This document shows, in pieces, positions 23,655-31,228 of a stretch of DNA of 32,853 nt. Made by a program: the position numbers and the translations under genes. The stretch comes from Bacteroidota bacterium (GTDB lineage: Bacteria > Bacteroidota > Bacteroidia > Chitinophagales > Chitinophagaceae): assembly GCA_023411775.1 (NCBI GenBank), contig JAEYOL010000328.1, positions 1-32,853 on the forward strand. Reading direction: 5' to 3'. Below the pieces are notes generated by a model that was not told the origin of the DNA, did no database searches, and saw nothing but the letters and a program-made list of their open reading frames with translations. Each line of letters opens with the position of its first letter. Position 1 is the stretch's first letter.

Positions 23655-24242
23655 TTAATTCTTGACGTATTTGGCAATTTTCTTTTCACCTATCCAGACC
23701 ACTTCGTTTGTTTCGATATTGGTCAGTTCCAGGTTGGTTTGGTAGTAAACTACTTTTTTTCTTTTATGGGAGTCGACAATGGAATTGATAGAACCCTGGA
23801 GGATATAATCTGCGCCTTGTTCCAAGCCAAATTTTTTCATGCTGCTGACACTGGCATTTGATTGCTGGTCGGCTTTTTCAGCCCTGAGCTCTTCGCGTTT
23901 TTTGCCACCCTGCACCAATCTCACTTTTTGCGTACTTACAAAAGAATTCTCTACGTCTTTTACAAATGTTTCTGCCTCGATATGCTCATGACTTTTGTTG
24001 GCTACAAAGCCAACGATCACAACGGGGCGTTGCCCATTTTTGGAAGCCATGTGATCGGTGATCCAATTGGCGCTTAAAATGGTTTTTGTCATGTCTTCCG
24101 CTACCAGCCTTGAGTCTGTATTGTTCCAGCGGCCACTGATATCTACCTGCTCTGCAGGATCGATACGGGTTACTTTATGGGAGCAGTTTGAAAACAGGAC
24201 AACTGCAGTGAGAGCAAAAGCAAAGGATAAAATTCTTTTCAT
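23655..24242 (-). CDS. lpoB: LpoB-like lipoprotein (penicillin-binding protein activator)
   Basis: A 195-residue lipoprotein with lipid Cys20 (LFSNC), the conserved VDISGRWNNTDSRLVA segment (about 34-49) and the family core VVIVGFVANKS, LEQGADYILQG and LELTNIETNEVVW. In E. coli LpoB activates the peptidoglycan synthase PBP1b from the outer membrane. The Bacteroidota homologues share the fold, but the partner enzyme is not known from this sequence. It is the middle gene of the leftward operon. Confidence 0.88.
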   Translation of the reverse strand: MKRILSFAFALTAVVLFSNCSHKVTRIDPAEQVDISGRWNNTDSRLVAEDMTKTILSANWITDHMASKNGQRPVVIVGFVANKSHEHIEAETFVKDVENSFVSTQKVRLVQGGKKREELRAEKADQQSNASVSSMKKFGLEQGADYILQGSINSIVDSHKRKKVVYYQTNLELTNIETNEVVWIGEKKIAKYVKN

Positions 24243-24291
24243 TTGAATTGTATTTTAAAATTTTTACCAGGAATAAAGTTGGAATGTTTGG

Positions 24292-24681
24292 TTAACGCCA
24301 CCAGTAATCGAAACGATTAAAAGGTGAGTAGTAATGACCGCGAAAAGGATGATACCGATATCGGTTGTGGTAGCCACGGTAATCATTATAATAAAACCCG
24401 GAATTGTAGTAGCGGGCCCGCTCCAGTCTCAACTGCCTGCGAAACTCGCGGCGGTCTGCCCGGGCTTCTTTGCGGTCGGCCAGCCAGTCGATCGCCTTAT
24501 ACATGTCGTGTTGGGTAGAACTGTGCCACCTGTTGAGCGAGTCGGCCATGTTCATATACTTAGCCAGACTTGCTTCATAATTCGGGTTTTGATCGGGCGC
24601 TAAACCAGTTTGTGAGAAGCTGGTCAGACAGCTAAGCATTATAATTACGGTAGCAAAAAAAGAAAGTAGAACTTTTTTCAT
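24292..24681 (-). CDS. Small secreted Tyr/Arg-rich protein
   Basis: The start is set at the Met of MKKVLLSFFATVIIMLSC, which gives a signal peptide (cleavage near FSQ-TG, about residues 24-26); an in-frame Met 16 codons upstream would precede it with non-signal residues. The mature part has a helical section (NYEASLAKYMNMADSLNRW) and a highly basic and aromatic tail of about 50 residues. The tail is dominated by Arg, Tyr, His and Phe (RARYYNSGFYYNDYRGYH and similar). I do not recognise a family. Placement 49 nt before lpoB suggests an envelope role; binding of an acidic polymer would suit the charge, which is speculation. Confidence 0.7.
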   Translation of the reverse strand: MKKVLLSFFATVIIMLSCLTSFSQTGLAPDQNPNYEASLAKYMNMADSLNRWHSSTQHDMYKAIDWLADRKEARADRREFRRQLRLERARYYNSGFYYNDYRGYHNRYRYHPFRGHYYSPFNRFDYWWR

Positions 24682-24733
24682 AGCACCTGTGTTTGGTTTA
24701 ATAATTGACAGGACTAAAGTACAATTCAACCCG

Positions 24734-24792
24734 TTAACCCATGGTTAAATATTGCTTTAAATGCAGTTAAAGGGGTATGAATTGCTGTTAAA
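24734..24792. promoter_or_regulatory. Possible operator repeats in the divergent spacer before ssb
   Basis: An inverted repeat TTAACC-CAT-GGTTAA (24734-24748) is followed by two direct copies TGCAGTTAAA (24762-24771) and TGCTGTTAAA (24783-24792), 21 nt apart, i.e. two helical turns. The 303-nt spacer (24682-24984) separates the leftward lpoB operon from ssb and holds no ORF. TAACTTTA at 24930-24937 is a weak -7 candidate for ssb. Confidence 0.35.
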
Positions 24793-24984
24793 CAGGTAGA
24801 AGGAGACGCGGGGAACTGTATAAACCCCTGCGGATTTCCGAAGATTTGCCACCATCCAAAGAGTTCATAAGCCGGTAATTGTCACCTGCCCATGGATGTT
24901 TAAAAATTTTTCATTCCATCAAAAAAAATTAACTTTAAAAAGCAACGGCCTGGAGCGAACAATAAATTAGAAAAAAGAAAAGCT

Positions 24985-25416
24985 ATGAGAGGCGTAAACA
25001 GAGTAATGCTAATCGGCAACCTGGGTAAAGACCCTGATGTCCAGTTTCTCGAGGGCAATATTGGAGTTGCTAAATTTCCACTGGCTACTACAGAAACTTT
25101 CAAAGACAGAACCGGAAAGCTGGTATCGCAAACTGAATGGCATACCGTGGTGCTGTGGCGGGGGCTTGCTGAACTGGCTCAAAAGTATTTGCACAAAAGC
25201 AGCCTGGTCTATATCGAAGGCAGGCTCAGAACAAGAAGCTGGGAAGACAAAGACGGGAACCGCAAGTTTGCGACCGAAGTAGTTGGTGACAACCTCATCA
25301 TGCTGGATAAAAGGGCCGATGGCGGCGGTCACCCCGCTGAAGGTGGCATTGAAAACCTGGGAAGCGGTGAAAGCCAGCCTCCCCTTGGAGATCCGCCGGA
25401 GAATATTCCCTTTTAG
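24985..25416 (+). CDS. ssb: Single-stranded DNA-binding protein
   Basis: A 143-residue SSB. The OB fold covers about 1-108 (VNRVMLIGNLGKDPDVQ, EWHTVVLWRGLAELAQKYL, VYIEGRLRTRSWEDKDG). A short Gly-rich linker and the terminal ENIPF complete the chain; the end resembles the acidic interaction tip DDDIPF. It coats ssDNA in replication and repair. It belongs to the mutY-ssb-gldE-gldD group but is separated from mutY by the inserted leftward operon, so it needs its own promoter here. Confidence 0.95.
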   Translation: MRGVNRVMLIGNLGKDPDVQFLEGNIGVAKFPLATTETFKDRTGKLVSQTEWHTVVLWRGLAELAQKYLHKSSLVYIEGRLRTRSWEDKDGNRKFATEVVGDNLIMLDKRADGGGHPAEGGIENLGSGESQPPLGDPPENIPF

Positions 25417-25457
25417 GGCCTGATTCATTAAAATAATAACTTCGCTTCACATTAACC

Positions 25458-25481
25458 GGCAGGCCGTTTTGACCTGCCTTT
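25458..25481 (+). terminator. Weak terminator-like hairpin between ssb and gldE
   Basis: Stem GGCAGG / CCTGCC with a 9-nt loop and TTT behind it. It could attenuate read-through from ssb into gldE. Confidence 0.4.
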
Positions 25482-25513
25482 CTAATTAAACGATTTTAAA
25501 AAAAATCCTTGAT

Positions 25514-26881
25514 TTGGATAGTCACTCGATAATCGGTTTTGGTTTCAGTAAGCTTTCTTACATCTTTCTCTCTGCCGATCCCCAGGGTATTACCCTACTT
25601 GTTGTCCTGCTGGCGGCCCTACTGGCCCTTTCATTCACGATATCAGGAGCCGAGGTGGCCATCTTTTCGCTAAATGAAAAAGATATTAATGTCCTTAAAA
25701 CCAAGCAGCACCCCGCTGCCCGCCGGATCATTAATTTCCTCGATGAGCCAAAAGAAGTTTTCGCCTCGTTGTTGATCGCCAGCACATTTTTTAATATCTG
25801 CATCATCGTGCTCACAGGTTTCCTGATCAACCAGTTTATGCCCTACGGCGTACTACGCGCTTTTGGCAGCAATTTCTGGAGCTACCTGATCGAGCTGCTC
25901 GTGAGGGTAGGTATCATTGGCTTTATTTTGATCTTTGTCGGCCAGATCCTGCCCAAGATCTGGGCAACCCAAAATAATCTTCGGTTTGCTTATGGTTCTG
26001 CGGTAGTAGTAGAGACTGTACATTTTGTATTCAGGAGGATCAGCAAATGGGTAGTGTCGCTGGCTGATGGTATTGGCGGCAGGGTAGGCGCTAATAAATC
26101 AGAGGCGCTCAGTATCCAGGAACTGGATGAGGCCATTGATATCAAAACGGATGATGAGGCTTCACTGGAAGAGAAAAATATCATGAAAGGGATTGTAAAA
26201 TTCGGGACGATATCGGTGAAGCAGATCATGAAAAGCCGGCTGGAAGTAAATGGGATTAGCTATAACATGTCTTTCGGTGAATTGATCCGAAAGGTGGAAA
26301 CCCTCCATTATTCCCGCCTGCCGGTTTACAAGGGTAATCTTGACGAAGTAGCCGGGATCATCAATACAAAGGACCTCATCCCTTTTTTGCAGGAAGCGGA
26401 TGATTTTGACTGGCACCCGTTGATGCGGCAGCCATATTTTGTACCCGAATCTAAACTGATTTCGGATCTGTTAAGAGACTTCCAGGCGCGTCGGGTACAT
26501 TTTGCTGTGGTGGTTGATGAGTTTGGTGGCACCAGCGGTATTGTTACGATGGAAGACATTATGGAAGAAGTGATCGGTGATATCCGCGATGAGTTTGATG
26601 TGGAGGAGAGTCAGAACAAAAAAATTGATGATTACAATTTTATCTTCGAAGGCAAGACGATGATCCATGATATGTGTAAGATGATGCGGTTGCCGATGGA
26701 CACATTTGATAAAGTAAGAGGTGAAAGTGAATCGGTTGGAGGACTTGTGCTGGAGCGTGCTGGTGAGTTTCCCAAAGTGAATGATATGATCACAGTCGGC
26801 GACTTCGAATTTACAGTGCTTGAATCGGGAAATAACCGGCTCAGGCTTGTAAAAGTTACGGTCAATAAAAAATCTATTTAA
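25514..26881 (+). CDS. gldE: GldE, gliding-motility-associated CorC/HlyC-type membrane protein
   Basis: A 455-residue protein with a DUF21/CNNM membrane domain (hydrophobic segments about 27-50, 84-107, 122-147), two CBS domains (about 212-335) and a C-terminal CorC_HlyC transporter-associated domain (about 365-450). GldE partners GldD in Bacteroidota. It was found through gliding mutants, but homologues also occur in non-gliding species. The start appears to be TTG: an in-frame stop lies at 25487-25489 and the first in-frame ATG is more than 100 codons in, past the first membrane segments. gldD follows after 11 nt, so the two are probably co-transcribed. Confidence 0.9.
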   Translation: MDSHSIIGFGFSKLSYIFLSADPQGITLLVVLLAALLALSFTISGAEVAIFSLNEKDINVLKTKQHPAARRIINFLDEPKEVFASLLIASTFFNICIIVLTGFLINQFMPYGVLRAFGSNFWSYLIELLVRVGIIGFILIFVGQILPKIWATQNNLRFAYGSAVVVETVHFVFRRISKWVVSLADGIGGRVGANKSEALSIQELDEAIDIKTDDEASLEEKNIMKGIVKFGTISVKQIMKSRLEVNGISYNMSFGELIRKVETLHYSRLPVYKGNLDEVAGIINTKDLIPFLQEADDFDWHPLMRQPYFVPESKLISDLLRDFQARRVHFAVVVDEFGGTSGIVTMEDIMEEVIGDIRDEFDVEESQNKKIDDYNFIFEGKTMIHDMCKMMRLPMDTFDKVRGESESVGGLVLERAGEFPKVNDMITVGDFEFTVLESGNNRLRLVKVTVNKKSI

Positions 26882-26892
26882 CGGATATCCTG

Positions 26893-27495
26893 ATGAATAA
26901 ACGCCTGATCGCCCTGCTGGTTTTCCTGGCATTTGCTGGTTTTTTATTTAGTTGTAATAGCCCGTATACTTATAAAAAGAAGGGTTATTTCCATATTGAG
27001 TTTCCCGAAAAAAAGTACCAGTTATTTGACGAGCCGGGGTATCCCTATACTTTCGAATATCCCGTTTATTCAACTGTCATAAAGGATACTACATTTTTTG
27101 ATTCCCGCCCCGAGAATGACTGGTGGATAAATATCGATTTCCCCCGCTTTGGCGGACGGGTCTATATCAGTTACAAAGAGGTAAGGAAGAATAATTTCGA
27201 TTCCCTTGTAAATGATGGTTTCAAAATGGCCTATAAGCAACATACCGAGGTCTCGACTGGGATAAACGACAGTTTGATGAAAACACCCAACAATGTGGAA
27301 GGTATTTATTTTTCACTGAGCGGAAATACCGCTACTGCCAACCAGTTTTTTCTAACCGACTCGGTCAACCATTTTCTTCGCGGCGCTCTATATTTTAATA
27401 CTTCGCCCAATGAAGACTCTCTGAGCATCGTCAATGATTTTCTGAAAAAAGATGTACTCCACCTGATCAATACCTTAAAGTGGAAAAACAGGTAG
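26893..27495 (+). CDS. gldD: GldD, gliding-motility-associated lipoprotein
   Basis: A 200-residue lipoprotein, lipobox LFSC with Cys21. The conserved GldD pattern is present: SPYTYKKKGYFHIEFPEKKY, PYTFEYPVYS, and WWINIDFPRFGGRVYISYK. In Flavobacterium johnsoniae GldD is needed for gliding and acts at the envelope, probably with GldE. It closes the rightward group. The 159 nt behind it (27496-27654) contain no gene or terminator I can identify. Confidence 0.92.
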   Translation: MNKRLIALLVFLAFAGFLFSCNSPYTYKKKGYFHIEFPEKKYQLFDEPGYPYTFEYPVYSTVIKDTTFFDSRPENDWWINIDFPRFGGRVYISYKEVRKNNFDSLVNDGFKMAYKQHTEVSTGINDSLMKTPNNVEGIYFSLSGNTATANQFFLTDSVNHFLRGALYFNTSPNEDSLSIVNDFLKKDVLHLINTLKWKNR

Positions 27496-27654
27496 GTTAT
27501 CATTTTCATTGACGTATTGTTTAGACCAGGTCATTCTTTCTTTAACGATAGCGAAAATCTAAAGTAATGAGCCCGGTTTGATAAGTGATATTTCTGCTGG
27601 CCGTCTTTCAGTCTTCTCAAATCACTGTTTACATTCCAGGCTCAAATTGATGGT

Positions 27655-28014
27655 TTACTCTTCCTTGGATTTTGCCATTGGTTTCTCTGCCAGTTTCGGG
27701 ATTTCCCGGAGCGGGGCCCGACTGAATAACTCGGGATCTAATTCTTTCTCCGATTTTTTGACAGCCTTTGATTTTTGTGTTCGGCCTTTTTTTGCCTCTG
27801 TTTTATCGGGGCTGCTCATTTCCTCAAAAGGCTCGAAGACCACCTCCCGCGGAGGTTCCAGGCGGGAATCGTCAGGCACCAGGGGAGTAGAAATTTCATT
27901 TTCCAGGTACATGGATTTGAATTCAGGGCTGGCATTTGATTTCTTAAAATCGGCAAAGCCATAGATCCCGGCGGCAATCATCAGTGCGCCACCTACATAG
28001 AGGATTGATTTCAT
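27655..28014 (-). CDS. Small membrane-anchored protein with disordered charged tail, unknown
   Basis: A 119-residue protein with one N-terminal hydrophobic segment (about 5-20, ILYVGGALMIAAGIYGF). A Pro/Glu/Lys-rich probably disordered remainder follows (EPPREVVFEPFEEM, KKGRTQKSKAVKKSEKEL). No family recognised. It follows the DUF2306 gene by 26 nt downstream on the same strand (28014 to 28041), so the two likely share a transcript. An antisense open frame of similar length overlaps it, so codon use should be tested; the membrane-anchor design favours this strand. Confidence 0.6.
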   Translation of the reverse strand: MKSILYVGGALMIAAGIYGFADFKKSNASPEFKSMYLENEISTPLVPDDSRLEPPREVVFEPFEEMSSPDKTEAKKGRTQKSKAVKKSEKELDPELFSRAPLREIPKLAEKPMAKSKEE

Positions 28015-28040
28015 ATTGTTGAAGTTTAAAGGTTTCGTCG

Positions 28041-28715
28041 TTATGCTTGAAAGGTTTTAAGGTAGGATCGACTTTTGCGATGAATGATCCATTCCGCTGC
28101 CAGCATATTGCCCAGCACGCTTATCCAAAGTGAGACTTCATAGTTTTCGAGATGATCCCAATCCAGCAGGTAGAAGATGATATGATAGATACGGAACGTA
28201 ACCGCCGTCATGGCCATGGCATAGGAACGAATCATCCAAATTTTATGAGCCAGGATATTTTTCTTCCGAATTGTATTTAAGCCATAAAGCGTCGTGATGA
28301 ACCAGGTGACCGCCATAAAAAGAAAAAGAGACCTTTCCCAAAAGCTTCCCTTGGCAAAGAACGACATGTAAAGCCCTGTTGGCGCACCAAGAAATAGTAC
28401 CACAAAAACATACAGCTTACCTGACCAGCGATGGATGGCTTTTGTCTTTTTGAGAATATACCGTGAGAATTGTATAAGCGCTGTTAGTATACAAACAGCA
28501 CCGGCAAAAATGTGTATATAGAATGATGCATTGTAAACGGGGTTGCTGAACAGTATATTTCTTTCCTGGATAAATGAAAATTCTTTCTGAAAGGAAAAAT
28601 AGGGGATGGTATTATAAACCAATAAAAGACTGAATGCGATTGCAAGAATCCAAAATACCAATCGGAAAATAGCTTTGGCAGCTTTGTAAAAGGTGGCTCG
28701 CCGCGATTTGGTCAT
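28041..28715 (-). CDS. DUF2306-type multi-pass membrane protein
   Basis: The start is set at the Met of MTKSRRATF, which directly precedes the first membrane segment; a longer in-frame extension to 28844 would overlap the divergent gene's start. The 224-residue product has about six hydrophobic segments. Conserved-looking His/Arg positions are present (HIFAGAVCILTALIQF, AIHRWSGKLYVFVV, HKIWMIRSYAMAMTAVTFRIYH). These His positions resemble DUF2306 proteins, which have a cytochrome-b561-like plan, but heme binding is not shown. Function unknown. Confidence 0.75.
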   Translation of the reverse strand: MTKSRRATFYKAAKAIFRLVFWILAIAFSLLLVYNTIPYFSFQKEFSFIQERNILFSNPVYNASFYIHIFAGAVCILTALIQFSRYILKKTKAIHRWSGKLYVFVVLFLGAPTGLYMSFFAKGSFWERSLFLFMAVTWFITTLYGLNTIRKKNILAHKIWMIRSYAMAMTAVTFRIYHIIFYLLDWDHLENYEVSLWISVLGNMLAAEWIIHRKSRSYLKTFQA

Positions 28716-28807
28716 AACGGTTGGTTTTAAATTTAGATTCACCTGGGTCGATACTCCACATCTGGGCCGCGTTAGAAAAATGTTAAGGAAAAATCTTACA
28801 TTGAAGA

Positions 28808-30592
28808 ATGAGAAAACTAATTGCGATCCTGCTACTGGCTGCATTACCGGTATGTGGCTTCACGCAGTCACGGCTGAATGTCGTTGATTCAATGAAAGCG
28901 AATCTCGCAAACGCTAAAACCGACGAGGATAAAGTAGAACAACTTGGTTATCTCTCCCGCACATTGATGAATATTGACCTGGCAGAAGCAGACCGCTATG
29001 GACTGCAGATGATCGAAGTAGCCGAATCCTCCCGCGACCGGAAACTGATGGTGGATGCCCTGCTTACAAATGGCGAACGGTATTCGTACCTCTCAGGCCG
29101 CACAGAAAATATTCAAAAAGCTATTACTTATTACAAGGAAGGTCTGGAACTGGCCCGTCAAAACAGGCTGGAAGCTGAGATGATTAAAGCTTATCTGTTA
29201 CTTTCAGAGGTGTCACGCTATATTCCGGATGCTGAGAAAGCGCTTGATTACTGCAACCAGGCGTATTCATATGCAGCAACGCTCAAACAGGATAGCATTT
29301 CCGCGAGAGTACATCTTGAATTTGGTACAGTGTACCTCGCCAAAAATGAGAAACTCCTTTCACTTCGGAATTATATGACCGCTCTTCGTTTGTCAGAAGA
29401 GTTAAGAAATAATTCCCTGTTAAGGATCACTTATATACGGCTGTCATCATTTTATGCAGGTATCGGGGACTACGACAAGGCTATCGACTACCAGGCGATG
29501 GCTCTTAAGCTGGCTGACCAGATTAAATCCGGGCAATCACCCTACAATAAGGTCCAGGACCTGGTACGTATCGGCGATCTGTATGGATTTAAAAAGAACT
29601 ACGACATGGCGACGCATTATTATGAGCAGTCGCTGGCCGTGGCGGACTCGTTAAAGTTTGAACCAATCAAAGCTCTGTCATACCGTAGCATCATTAACAA
29701 CTATTTGTCGGCAGATCAGCCTCAGAAAGCACTTGCTTATTTCGATTCAAAACCACAGTTAAAAAGTTATCTCGCTTCGCTCAACTTCGGCCATTTTGTT
29801 GAGCAGTCGTATGGATACATATATACCAAGATTGGGAAATATGATTCTGCCCGGTATTATTATGATAAGGTTGCTCCTTTTTTTGAGAAAGACGTTAATA
29901 GTGGGAATAAACTCGGTTACAATTACCAGTTGGGAATGCTTTACAAAATGACGGGCGAGTATGATAAAGCTATTGGGTATTTTAGTAAAGCCAAGCAACT
30001 CGCCGATGAGATCGGACGCCTGGAGCTAATGAGCGATGTGTCTGTACAGTTGGATTCACTTTACCGCATAAAGGGTGATTTTAAACAAGCCCTGCACTAT
30101 TCTTCCCTGAACTATCAGTATAAAGACAGCCTGGAAAAACTTGGTAAGGAGAGAGACCTGATGCAGATTGAAGTAGCTGACGAGCAGCAAAGGCAGGAGA
30201 GGATTGCCAGGGAAAAACTGGAACAGAAAAGAAAACGGGACAATAAACAGTACCTGCTCATTACTATCGGTATTGCCGGGCTCTTTATACTGATGGTGAT
30301 GATGGGTATGTTTAAAGTTTCGAAGACGACTATAAGAATGATCGGATTTTTTGCGTTCCTGATGTTTTTTGAGTTCATCTTCCTGATATTTAAAAAGAAT
30401 ATCTATTCTATAACGCAGGGTGAACCCTGGAAGGACCTTTTGTTCATGATCCTGCTGGCAGCGGTACTATTGCCGGCACATCACTGGCTGGAGCATAGAG
30501 TGATCCACTACCTGACATCTCATAATCGTTTAACGGCCACAGGCAAAGGGTTGCTGGATAAGATGGTACGAAGAAAAAAGCCTACAGCTTAA
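28808..30592 (+). CDS. Exported TPR protein with C-terminal membrane segments
   Basis: A 594-residue protein: signal peptide (1-19), then a long array of TPR motifs (about 60-440; e.g. AITYYKEGLELARQ, GDYDKAIDYQAMALKLA, KNYDMATHYYEQSLAVA, GEYDKAIGYFSKAKQLA). A coiled coil rich in Glu/Arg/Gln follows (about 455-482), then three hydrophobic segments (about 484-503, 510-530, 545-562) and a basic tail. Related Bacteroidota sensors continue into a histidine kinase or LuxR domain after the coiled coil; here neither is present. It may be a decayed or rewired sensor, or a membrane scaffold. It is divergent from the DUF2306 gene, 92 nt apart. Confidence 0.8.
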   Translation: MRKLIAILLLAALPVCGFTQSRLNVVDSMKANLANAKTDEDKVEQLGYLSRTLMNIDLAEADRYGLQMIEVAESSRDRKLMVDALLTNGERYSYLSGRTENIQKAITYYKEGLELARQNRLEAEMIKAYLLLSEVSRYIPDAEKALDYCNQAYSYAATLKQDSISARVHLEFGTVYLAKNEKLLSLRNYMTALRLSEELRNNSLLRITYIRLSSFYAGIGDYDKAIDYQAMALKLADQIKSGQSPYNKVQDLVRIGDLYGFKKNYDMATHYYEQSLAVADSLKFEPIKALSYRSIINNYLSADQPQKALAYFDSKPQLKSYLASLNFGHFVEQSYGYIYTKIGKYDSARYYYDKVAPFFEKDVNSGNKLGYNYQLGMLYKMTGEYDKAIGYFSKAKQLADEIGRLELMSDVSVQLDSLYRIKGDFKQALHYSSLNYQYKDSLEKLGKERDLMQIEVADEQQRQERIAREKLEQKRKRDNKQYLLITIGIAGLFILMVMMGMFKVSKTTIRMIGFFAFLMFFEFIFLIFKKNIYSITQGEPWKDLLFMILLAAVLLPAHHWLEHRVIHYLTSHNRLTATGKGLLDKMVRRKKPTA

Positions 30593-30603
30593 TAGGCAGG
30601 TTG

Positions 30604-30611
30604 TACCTTTG
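30604..30611 (+). promoter_or_regulatory. -7 promoter box for the DUF3109-lutB run
   Basis: TACCTTTG is an exact match to TAnnTTTG, 16 nt before the GTG at 30627. It overlaps a possible upstream TTG start (30609), which argues against that start. No convincing -33 element is seen. Confidence 0.45.
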
Positions 30612-30626
30612 TGCCAAAACTGTTCT

Positions 30627-31223
30627 GTGATAGTAATTGATAATGTATTGATCAGTGAGGATGTGGTAGAAAAGCAATTTGTCTGCGATCTTGGCAAATG
30701 CAAGGGTGGTTGCTGCGAGGATGGTGATGCCGGTGCCCCACTCGACAACACGGAGTTAAAGATCATCGCGGATATATATGAACAGGTAAAGCCCTACCTG
30801 ACCCGCCCGGCAATCGAAGAGATAGAAAGAGTCGGTCATTATGTTTACGACAAGGAGTTTGGATGGGTAACGCCGGTTTTACCGAGTGATAATGAAATTT
30901 GTGTATATGGCTACCGTGAGCCCAATGGCCTGATCAAATGCGCCTTCGAACAGGCTTATTATGATGGCAAAATCGCCTGGAAGAAACCCATTAGTTGTCA
31001 TCTTTACCCGATTATTGCAAAAGCCGGCAAGCACGGTGATTATACTAGGGTAAATTATTCGCCAAGGGAAAAAATGTGTCAGCCCGCCTGCGTGCTTGGT
31101 GAAAACCTGAAAATCCCGGTTTATAAGTTTTTAAAGGAACCATTGATACGTAAATTCGGGGAAGAATTTTATGAGGCGCTGGATACAGTTGCCAAGGAAT
31201 ATTACACTGAAACGGAAAAATAA
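30627..31223 (+). CDS. DUF3109 family cysteine-rich protein
   Basis: With a GTG start at 30627 the product (198 residues) begins MIVIDNVLISEDVVEKQF, which fits the family's usual N-terminus. A TTG six codons earlier keeps the frame but lies within the -7 box. The Cys cluster CDLGKCKGGCC (about 20-30) and later Cys in ICVYG, IKCAF, ISCHLYP and MCQPAC suggest binding of a metal or Fe-S cluster, as in the related YkgJ-type proteins. The function is not known. lutB starts 5 nt behind the stop codon, so coupled translation is likely. Confidence 0.85.
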   Translation: MIVIDNVLISEDVVEKQFVCDLGKCKGGCCEDGDAGAPLDNTELKIIADIYEQVKPYLTRPAIEEIERVGHYVYDKEFGWVTPVLPSDNEICVYGYREPNGLIKCAFEQAYYDGKIAWKKPISCHLYPIIAKAGKHGDYTRVNYSPREKMCQPACVLGENLKIPVYKFLKEPLIRKFGEEFYEALDTVAKEYYTETEK

Positions 31224-31228
31224 CTCTG

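Noticed and set aside
27578..27964. Plus-strand open frame of 128 codons (Ser/Phe-rich)
   Set aside because: Antisense to the small membrane-anchored protein gene; starts in the spacer and shows no signal, domain or typical codon pattern. The minus-strand reading has a sensible membrane anchor, though neither is certain.
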